Shown here: one piece after another, positions 26,472 to 33,321 of the stretch
Layout: the number at the start of each line of letters is the position of its first letter
Position numbering within the stretch: the stretch's first letter is position 1
DNA from: Candidatus Aenigmatarchaeota archaeon
GTDB taxonomy: Archaea > Aenigmatarchaeota > Aenigmatarchaeia > Aenigmatarchaeales > Aenigmatarchaeaceae
Assembly: GCA_011773475.1 (NCBI GenBank)
Contig: WVXN01000011.1
Coordinates: 1-33,321, forward strand
Direction of reading: 5' to 3'
Length of the DNA stretch: 33,321 bases
Position numbers and translations under genes: made by a program
Notes under the pieces: model-generated
Told to the model about the DNA's origin: nothing
The model's input: the letters and a program-made list of their open reading frames with translations, nothing else
Database searches by the model: none

Positions 26472-27086
26472 ATGGATGGGATTGTAATACAGGATATCAA
26501 AGTTGAGAAAAAGCCTGAGGAAAAGAAAGAAGAAAAACCAAAGGAAGAACCTAAAAAAGAGGAAAAGCCTAAGGAAGAAGCTAAACCTGAAATGAAAAAA
26601 AAGGAGAAACCAAAACCAGAAAAAGTAAAAAAAGAATATAAAGAGAAACCTAGACTCGGTATTAGATTTTATGGATTATTGATTGTTTACGCATCCTTAC
26701 TCTTTTTGATACTGACACAATTATGGCCTCTAACTGATGATATATTGTCTCCAACAAAAAATTGGTTGTATTACTCTTTATTATTCCCCCTATTTTCACT
26801 TTTACTTGCTATATTTAGTAATTCAATTAGAATTAAGAAATTGAAAAAAATTAAAGATCTTTCAGTTGATGTTTCATTAGCATGTTTTTTTATATCTATT
26901 GTTTATCTTCTAATTAGTTTATGGTTTTTATATAAGCCCCGTCCTATTTTTGTATTTGATTTTTTAAGAATTTTTTATTATTATTTTTCATTAGATCCTA
27001 TCATCACAGGAATTTTATCTTCAATACTTATTGTAACAATTTATTTTTTTATTAAAGGATTAGTAAAAGGAAAATTAAAGGACTGA
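26472..27086 (+). CDS. Membrane protein with Lys/Glu/Pro-rich N-terminus
   Basis: KEEKPKEEPKKEEKPKEEAK repeat then hydrophobic TM segments. Confidence 0.7.
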   Translation: MDGIVIQDIKVEKKPEEKKEEKPKEEPKKEEKPKEEAKPEMKKKEKPKPEKVKKEYKEKPRLGIRFYGLLIVYASLLFLILTQLWPLTDDILSPTKNWLYYSLLFPLFSLLLAIFSNSIRIKKLKKIKDLSVDVSLACFFISIVYLLISLWFLYKPRPIFVFDFLRIFYYYFSLDPIITGILSSILIVTIYFFIKGLVKGKLKD

Positions 27087-27110
27087 AATACATAGGCGCC
27101 ACAAAGATTC

Positions 27111-28079
27111 TTAAGAAATTTCATCTGTTAATCTATAAACAGAAGAATCTTCAGAAACCTTTTCCACAAGAGGATTTTCTATTCCTTTTCTTTTCATAAC
27201 TCCAATACCAGATTTCAAACTCAAGTAAGCTAGTTGAGATGTAATTGTCTTTGTTGGTTTTTTTAATTTTTTAGCTATTTCACTTGGTGTAAAATTACCT
27301 TTCTTTAAGATACTAACAATTTCTTTTTGTAATGGTGAAAGTCTGTCTATAATTTCTGTTTTGCTGGTCTCAATTTCTGGTTTGTACTCAAAACATTTTT
27401 TAACAAAATATTTTGTTATAGTTTTTTCAGTGTTTGATGTAGCTACCATTTCGCAAAGTTCTAAAATTTTTCTTGGTATGAAATCAGCTTTTTTGAATAT
27501 GGGTTCAAGACTATCTTTTTCAAATGGGTTTCTATGTTTAGCTCTCTTTCTTATCATTTCTTCAGCTTCCTCGCTTGTTAAAGGCCTTAATTCTATCTTT
27601 CGATTTCCTATTAGTTCTAAAAGATTTCCCTTAAGATTTTTTAATTCATCAGTATCAGAAGCTAAAACAACAGAACTTATCAATTTATCGTCAAAATTCC
27701 TCTTTATTGACTTGCCTAAGAGAGGCGGTAAAGTATTTGCATCATCAATAAGTATAATAATTTTTTTCTTTTTTCCGAACAAACCTGCTTTTGATTTCTC
27801 CCTGATTATTTCATCTACGTTTATCTTTAGTATTTCTTCAGGGTTCATTCCTAAAGTATTTAGATATATGGAAATCGTTTTTGGTGAAGGATATTTTTCC
27901 AGCCATTTTAGTACAATAGTCTTCCCCATACCATCTTCTCCTGTTAAAAGGCAACAGTCGCCAGAATTGACGTATTCTACGATTTTTTGCCTTATTTCCT
28001 CGATTCCTGAAATAGTCTCTGGCATGGGAATTAGATCAAAGGGATTACTTGACCAGCCATATCTCTCGTACCATGCCAT
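27111..28079 (-). CDS. AAA+ ATPase with C-terminal winged-helix domain
   Basis: GWSSNPFDL; Walker A LLTGEDGMGKT; Walker B IIILIDDAN; C-terminal HTH (LSPLQKEIVSILKKGNFTPSEIAKKLKKPTKTITSQLAYL). Confidence 0.85.
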   Translation of the reverse strand: MAWYERYGWSSNPFDLIPMPETISGIEEIRQKIVEYVNSGDCCLLTGEDGMGKTIVLKWLEKYPSPKTISIYLNTLGMNPEEILKINVDEIIREKSKAGLFGKKKKIIILIDDANTLPPLLGKSIKRNFDDKLISSVVLASDTDELKNLKGNLLELIGNRKIELRPLTSEEAEEMIRKRAKHRNPFEKDSLEPIFKKADFIPRKILELCEMVATSNTEKTITKYFVKKCFEYKPEIETSKTEIIDRLSPLQKEIVSILKKGNFTPSEIAKKLKKPTKTITSQLAYLSLKSGIGVMKRKGIENPLVEKVSEDSSVYRLTDEIS

Positions 28080-28087
28080 ACAATCAC

Positions 28088-28286
28088 TACTTTATTAAAA
28101 CATCATATACTTTAAAATAATTAGAAGATACTTTATAATATACTTTACGATACTTTATGAGAATTTTGGTTACTTTATGAAAATTTGAAAAATAGGATTT
28201 ATATCAGGTTTTTAAATTCTTCTCGATTTTGGGGGTTTTGAGCTAGAAATGGGGTTTGGGTATGAAAAGAGGTTACAGATACTTTA
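28088..28286 (+). repeat. Seven same-orientation TACTTTA motifs
   Basis: TACTTTA at 28088, 28108, 28129, 28141, 28151, 28171, 28280. Confidence 0.85.
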
Positions 28287-28322
28287 CGCTATAAGCAATC
28301 GATTAACCTTAAATTTTTTAGT

Positions 28323-29627
28323 TTGTATTATCTTCCTATGGCTGATTGGGACCTTTATGTAACTAATTCAACAATTCAAAGAGGTCATTTACAAGAAGTG
28401 TTTCGCACTTCAGAGGATCAACTTGGAAAAATAGTATACTATATAAAAAAGCTTGAAGATTACACTATAAGGGATGATGGTCTTCAGAGAAATTTAATAA
28501 GAAGTGGGGAAGGTAGAAGTGGTCATGTTGAAGAAACTAATATGTGGAATTCTAGAGCTGCAAACCTTTCTGCTTATTTTCATGAATGGAATCGAACGCC
28601 AAGATTTAAACCTGGAGATATTTATGGAGAGAATACTGGTTCTGGTAAAAAAGTTCCTGGTGCAAATAGGATTTATGCTGCTATTAAAGAAAACGTCTGT
28701 ACATTTGTTACAACATCTAATCCTGATGAAGTTGTACCCCGAATGGTTAAAGGTCAATTAGAAGGAGTTCATTTAAATGATCCAAGATTTCCAGACTTTG
28801 ATAGAACACAAGAAGAAAAAAGATTATTCGAAAAATATTATGGAAAAATTGAACCAGAAAAACATGTGTTACTAATTCCTGGAAGAGAAAGTAGTTTATT
28901 AAATCTTAATGAAAGTTTATGTTTAGCGAATTCAGGTAATCTTTTTGAATTATCATCTTATGTTGTTAAAACCAACAAGTTATTAACATTTTATAAATGG
29001 AATAAAGGCGAATGTTCAAAAGAATCTTTAGGAGAAGAATTTATGCGTTTAATGGAAGAATCTGAAAAAGGATTTAGAGATGGTTTTCCTGTTATTTTAG
29101 ATCAAAGAGATAAAATCGAAAGATGTTATGAAGAGATAATACCTAAATCACTCGTATTAGTTATAGGAGTTGGTCCAGGATCTTCAAAAATTGCTGATGC
29201 ACTTGAAATGAGAGGTGGACAAAGTTTATACAATAAACCAGGTAGAAAAGAAATAATTCATATAAATTCAGAAAATAAACCTGTTGTCGATATTAAATTA
29301 AAATCACTCTCAGAAGAAGAAATAAGAGATAATGTTGGATTAATTACAATTTCAAACAGTCTGAAAACTGATGCTAATAGATTAACAAGAGAGTATATGA
29401 GACATGGTATTGAACCCTTTTTATGGACTTCCAACATGAAACACAAACTTGCACAACAAAACTTAGAAAATTCTATTTATGTTCCCAATGAGCCTGTTTA
29501 CAGATTAAAAGAAGGACGTGAAGTTGCATTTTTCCATCCTTTAGCTTTTGCTGCTCTGGATAACGTAAATTCTATATGGGTAAAAAGAAGTAAGAGAAAA
29601 ATATCTGAAACACATAAGGAAGATTGA
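28323..29627 (+). CDS. Large hypothetical protein (434 aa)
   Basis: Single long ORF. VLVIGVGPGSSKIADALE and VGLITISNSLKTDANRLTREYMRHGIEP are faintly SIS-like, insufficient for assignment. Confidence 0.75.
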   Translation: MYYLPMADWDLYVTNSTIQRGHLQEVFRTSEDQLGKIVYYIKKLEDYTIRDDGLQRNLIRSGEGRSGHVEETNMWNSRAANLSAYFHEWNRTPRFKPGDIYGENTGSGKKVPGANRIYAAIKENVCTFVTTSNPDEVVPRMVKGQLEGVHLNDPRFPDFDRTQEEKRLFEKYYGKIEPEKHVLLIPGRESSLLNLNESLCLANSGNLFELSSYVVKTNKLLTFYKWNKGECSKESLGEEFMRLMEESEKGFRDGFPVILDQRDKIERCYEEIIPKSLVLVIGVGPGSSKIADALEMRGGQSLYNKPGRKEIIHINSENKPVVDIKLKSLSEEEIRDNVGLITISNSLKTDANRLTREYMRHGIEPFLWTSNMKHKLAQQNLENSIYVPNEPVYRLKEGREVAFFHPLAFAALDNVNSIWVKRSKRKISETHKED

Positions 29628-29692
29628 ATACCAATTACCCACATAGTTTTAAATAATACTTCATATTAACTACTATTAGGTGAAATAAATGG

Positions 29693-29878
29693 GTGGACGT
29701 CAAAATTTGGGACAAAAAATTTGAGCAAATAGAATCTCTTAGCTTTACTTCTATTCCCGATCACAGAGGAAGAATAACAATACCCGCTTCTGTTAGAAAG
29801 AAACTAAAGGTAAAAACAGATTCTAGAGTTTTAATAGTAATTAAAAAAATTTTAAGGGGTGAAAAAGATGAAAGGTGA
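29693..29878 (+). CDS. SpoVT/AbrB-domain small DNA-binding protein (GTG start)
   Basis: IPDHRGRITIPASVRKKLKVKTDSRVLIVIKK. Confidence 0.75.
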   Translation: MDVKIWDKKFEQIESLSFTSIPDHRGRITIPASVRKKLKVKTDSRVLIVIKKILRGEKDER

Positions 29879-30819
29879 GGGACAAAATTAGGGAATATCT
29901 TGCTTTAAAAGAACCTAAGATGAAAGCTGTATTGAAAATACAGTCAGAAATAATGTATTCTATAAGAAAATTCTTAAAAAAAGAAGGCTTCTTAGAGATA
30001 AGAGCTCCTATATTCGAACCATTCACAGATCCAGGGATAAGAGGATCAAAATTTTTTGAAATAGATTTTTACGGTAAAACATACAGTTTAATGAGTGCTT
30101 TAACAGTTCATAAACCTTTGTTGGCAACACATTTAGGAAAAATATTTTCATTTTGTCCATGTGCTAGAAGGGAACCAGAAACTTCAAGAGATACAGGAAG
30201 ACATTTATCAGAATTTTATCAAGTAGAAATCGAGATGTTAGAAAAAGATTACGAGGACGCCATGAAATTGGCAGAAAGACTGGTCTCATTTGTTATTTCA
30301 GAAATAAAGAAAAAATGCGAAGAAGAACTAAAAATCTTAGGCAGAGACATCAAGGTGCCAAGTTTACCATTTAAAAGATTAAGTCACAAAGAAGCTGTTG
30401 ATTTAGCAAAAAAACTAGGATTCGAAGCTTTCTATGAAAAGGAGCTACCTTGGAAGGTAGAAAGAGCAATTTCAATGCAATTTGACAAACCATTTTTTGT
30501 AAAATTTTATCCAAAGGACAGCAGAAGTTTTTATGATAAAGATGACAGTGATTTTCAACTTAGTTTTGATTTGTTATATCCTGAAGGATTTGGAGAAGCA
30601 ATATCAGGAAGTGAGAGAGAATTTGAATATGAAAAAGTTTTGAAAAAATTGAAAAAGTCAGGAGATATTGGAAAATTCGAGTTATACTTAAAAATATTAA
30701 AAGAAGGAGTTAAACCAACAGCAGGATTTGGTTTAGGTCTAGAGAGATTAACAAGATTTATTTGTGGTTTAGAACACATTCAAGATGCTGCACCATTTAC
30801 AAAACTACCAGGAGGATAA
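29875..30819 (+). CDS. Archaeal-type asparagine synthetase A-like (AsnRS-catalytic-domain paralog), GTG start
   Basis: Class II aaRS core without an N-terminal OB domain (FLEIRAPIFEPFTDPG, GRHLSEFYQVEIEM, GFGLGLERL); GTGA overlap with the upstream gene. Confidence 0.8.
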   Translation: MRDKIREYLALKEPKMKAVLKIQSEIMYSIRKFLKKEGFLEIRAPIFEPFTDPGIRGSKFFEIDFYGKTYSLMSALTVHKPLLATHLGKIFSFCPCARREPETSRDTGRHLSEFYQVEIEMLEKDYEDAMKLAERLVSFVISEIKKKCEEELKILGRDIKVPSLPFKRLSHKEAVDLAKKLGFEAFYEKELPWKVERAISMQFDKPFFVKFYPKDSRSFYDKDDSDFQLSFDLLYPEGFGEAISGSEREFEYEKVLKKLKKSGDIGKFELYLKILKEGVKPTAGFGLGLERLTRFICGLEHIQDAAPFTKLPGG

Positions 30820-30850
30820 AAATAAATATAAAAATAGGGATAGTGATTAT

Positions 30851-32110
30851 ATGGGTTTCATTCATGTTCAAGATGTATTGACAGGAAAACTGACTGGAAA
30901 AGAGGTTTCCTTAAGAGGTTGGGTCTATAGAAAAAGAGACCAGAAAGAAATGGTCTTTCTGATTTTAAGAGACTCAACAGGTGTAATCCAGCTAGCTTGC
31001 AAAGGAATTGAAGAAGCAAGAAAAGCTACAATCGAGTCTTCTATCCAAGTTTCAGGAATTGTTAAAGAAGATAAAAGAGCTCCTGGTGGGCTTGAGATCC
31101 AGGTAAAAGATTTAACAATTGTCGGACTAGCTGAAACATTTCCAATCTCAAAAGACTTGAGCGAAGAATTTACAAGAGATGTGAGACATCTATGGATAAG
31201 GTCTCAAAAACTAAGAAGGATATTTAAAATAAGAAGCGAAGTTTTTAGAGCAATACACGACTTTTGTCGTTCAAGGGGATTTATTGAGATTCAGTCTCCT
31301 ATATTTACAACAGCTGCTTGTGAAGGCGGTTCTAGTTTATTCGAGGTCAAATACTTCGACAAAGAGCTATATCTTTCTCAATCCTGGCAATTGCATGCAG
31401 AAGCAATGATATATTCTTTAGAAAAAATATACACAATCACGCCAGCATTCAGGGCTGAAAAATCAAGAACAAAAAGACATATATCAGAATACTGGACAGC
31501 TGAAATAGAAGCTGCTTGGATGGGTCATGAAGAATTAATGGAATTTGGAGAAGATATGATCTTACATGTGGTTGCCCATGTTTTAAAACATTGTGAAAAA
31601 GAACTAAAGGAATTGGAAAGAGATTTAACAGAACTAAAAGAATTGAAAAAACCATTCCCAAGAATAAGTTATAAAGAAGCAATAGAAAAGCTAGGAAAGA
31701 AATGGGGACATGAGATAACTGATAAAGATGAGAGAGAATTAATAGAAAAACTAGGAGGTAAACCAGTATTTCTTACTAAGTTTCCAAGAGACATGAAAGC
31801 ATTTTACATGAGACCAGATACTAAAGACCCTAAAGTTGTTTTAGCATCTGACTTGCTCGTTCCTGAAGTCGGAGAAATAATTGGAGGAAGCGAAAGGATT
31901 TATGATGTCAAAGAACTCTTGGAATCAATAAAAATATTCAAACTTGACAAAAAGCATTACGAATGGTATTTGGATTTGAGAAGGTATGGAACTGTTCCTC
32001 ATTCTGGATTTGGTTTAGGAATTGAAAGATTAGTAATGTGGATTTCTGGAACAGAACATATAATGGATACAATTCCATTCCCAAGAACAATGACACGGTT
32101 TTATCCTTAA
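30851..32110 (+). CDS. asnS: Asparaginyl-tRNA synthetase
   Basis: OB fold VSLRGWVYRKRDQKEMVFLILRDSTGVIQ; TTAACEGGSSLFEVKYFDKELYLSQSWQLHAEAMI; GFGLGIERLVMW. Internal Met start preferred over 30785. Confidence 0.9.
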   Translation: MGFIHVQDVLTGKLTGKEVSLRGWVYRKRDQKEMVFLILRDSTGVIQLACKGIEEARKATIESSIQVSGIVKEDKRAPGGLEIQVKDLTIVGLAETFPISKDLSEEFTRDVRHLWIRSQKLRRIFKIRSEVFRAIHDFCRSRGFIEIQSPIFTTAACEGGSSLFEVKYFDKELYLSQSWQLHAEAMIYSLEKIYTITPAFRAEKSRTKRHISEYWTAEIEAAWMGHEELMEFGEDMILHVVAHVLKHCEKELKELERDLTELKELKKPFPRISYKEAIEKLGKKWGHEITDKDERELIEKLGGKPVFLTKFPRDMKAFYMRPDTKDPKVVLASDLLVPEVGEIIGGSERIYDVKELLESIKIFKLDKKHYEWYLDLRRYGTVPHSGFGLGIERLVMWISGTEHIMDTIPFPRTMTRFYP

Positions 32111-32144
32111 CTATTATTAATAATTCTTAACCAAAATAATTATT

Positions 32145-32220
32145 GAGCCTGTAGCTCAGTCTGGATTAGAGCGACTGGCTTCGGACCAGTAGGTCGGGAG
32201 TTCGAATCTCCCCGGGCTCA
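32145..32220 (+). tRNA. tRNA-Arg (TCG)
   Basis: gagcctg/cgggctc acceptor, actgg-cttcgga-ccagt anticodon arm (TCG), T-loop ttcgaat. Confidence 0.93.
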
Positions 32221-32224
32221 TTTC

Positions 32225-33055
32225 TTACCATCCACCTGATGCGCCACCGCCACCGCTTGCTCCTCCACCAAAACCTCCACCTCCTCCCCCTCCTCTACCT
32301 CCACCAAATCCACCAACAAAGAACCAAAAATGTGTTTGCTTTTTCTTCTTCTTTCTAATTTTCTTTCCACATTTTGGACATTCACAAATAATATAATCCC
32401 CTTCTGTATGACATTTCATCTTTGTTCCGCATTTGGGACATCTTTCTACAGCAACACTGCGAATTATAAATAAAATTAAAGGTAATATAACAAAGAAAAA
32501 CACAATAAAAAATATTATTATATTTTCAAGGACCAATTCATCTGAAAATCCTTCTCCAGAAATAACAGACTCGTCCCCTCCAGCCTGAATAACTTTTCCT
32601 ACAGCATCAACAGCATAATATAATCCGTCTCCATAATTTTCTTCTCTAAAATAAGGAGTTAAATATGTTCTTCCAATTCTTCCCGCTTTAGCATCATTAA
32701 TAATTGGTTCTAATCCATATCCAACTTCGAACCTCCATTTCCTATCCTGAATTGCAGCTACTATTAGTAAACCATTGTCAACATCTTTTTTTCCAATTCC
32801 GTTTTTTTCAAAAGTTTTAACAGCATACTCCTCGATGGACATTGGTTCTATTGTATCAACAGTTAAAACAGCAATTTCTATTGTCCAGTTTTTCTCGATC
32901 TCTTCGCATAAGGTATTAATTCTGCTCTCATCAGAAGCAGATAAAACATTAGCATAATCATTTACATATTTTTCCAGATTAGGAATCTCTTGAGAAAAGC
33001 CTATATTAATAAATAAAAGAAAAACTAGGAAAGCAATGCACAATAGTTTTTTCAT
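32225..33055 (-). CDS. TPM-domain (YgcG-like) secreted membrane protein
   Basis: Signal peptide; YVNDYANVLSASDESRINTLCEEIEKN...IEIAVLTVDT...RKWRFEVGYGLEPIINDAKAG; Gly-rich C-terminus. Confidence 0.92.
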   Translation of the reverse strand: MKKLLCIAFLVFLLFINIGFSQEIPNLEKYVNDYANVLSASDESRINTLCEEIEKNWTIEIAVLTVDTIEPMSIEEYAVKTFEKNGIGKKDVDNGLLIVAAIQDRKWRFEVGYGLEPIINDAKAGRIGRTYLTPYFREENYGDGLYYAVDAVGKVIQAGGDESVISGEGFSDELVLENIIIFFIVFFFVILPLILFIIRSVAVERCPKCGTKMKCHTEGDYIICECPKCGKKIRKKKKKQTHFWFFVGGFGGGRGGGGGGGFGGGASGGGGASGGW

Positions 33056-33063
33056 TTTAAAGC

Positions 33064-33321
33064 CTAAGAGATTGTTAGATTAACTGTTGGAGCGATTTCT
33101 GCTCCTTCTTGAGCTTGGAAATATGACCTTTCTCCAAAACCAAATGCATTTGCAAGGATGTTTGATGGAAACATTTTAATTGCTGTGTTGTAATTTCTAA
33201 CCATGTCATTGTATCTAGATCTTTCAACTGCAATCCTATTCTCCGTTCCTGCTAATTCATCCATTAAAGATGATACTGCTTGTATTGCTTTTAATTCTGG
33301 ATAGTTTTCATAAACTAACAA
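33064..33321 (-). CDS. lemA: LemA-family protein, truncated by window edge
   Basis: ENYPELKA...LMDELAGTENRIAVERSRYNDMVRNYNTAIKMFPSNILANAFGF. Confidence 0.9.
   Translation of the reverse strand: MLVYENYPELKAIQAVSSLMDELAGTENRIAVERSRYNDMVRNYNTAIKMFPSNILANAFGFGERSYFQAQEGAEIAPTVNLTIS

Noticed and set aside
26500-26640. KEEKPKEE coding repeats, considered as a DNA tandem repeat element
   Set aside because: Explained by a low-complexity charged N-terminal tail of a membrane protein.
27361-28098. 245-aa plus-strand ORF opposite the AAA+ ATPase
   Set aside because: The minus strand encodes Walker A/B and HTH motifs; the antisense is a shadow ORF.
32225-32310. Gly-rich tract (ccaccgcc/cctcctcc) as an unusual repeat
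   Set aside because: Gly-rich C-termini are normal for TPM/YgcG-family proteins.

Overview
AT-rich archaeal chromosome segment, judged by TFS, TFB, Hjc, a presenilin-type aspartyl protease, AbrB/PhoU, archaeal-type asparagine synthetase and FtsZ. The small CxxC proteins and many orphan genes suggest a DPANN-type lineage, which is inference. Most of the window is ordinary housekeeping or metabolic genes: signal peptidase, TFS, VIT/CCC1, DUF211, threonine synthase, Hjc, DNA ligase, SurE, cupins, Lrp, nitroreductase, FAS1, HTH-PAS, M29-like peptidase, FtsZ, TFB, AsnA-like/AsnRS, TPM and LemA, plus tRNA-Asn(GTT) and tRNA-Arg(TCG). The most interesting signal is a recurring architecture in which the 3' end of a gene or tRNA reappears downstream and delimits a segment. 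(i) A 29-bp exact copy of the TFS 3' end lies 2.36 kb downstream. (ii) An 18-bp exact copy of the tRNA-Asn 3' end lies 2.39 kb downstream, with TFB between. (iii) Five same-orientation degenerate tRNA-3'-end-like repeats (core GCCTCGAGAG) separate successive 0.5-1.2 kb segments, each carrying essentially one gene, between 17.4 and 21.0 kb. Together these look like a cassette-like serial-insertion system with no integrase gene visible in the window. Other noteworthy signals: two adjacent hairpins with identical TGCCCG loops upstream of ftsZ, a helically phased TACTTTA array abutting an AAA+ ATPase gene, 13-bp tandem operator-like repeats, a probable AUA start codon, and a GC-richer orphan gene next to the TFS repeat copy. 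All family names come from reading motifs; no database search was run.
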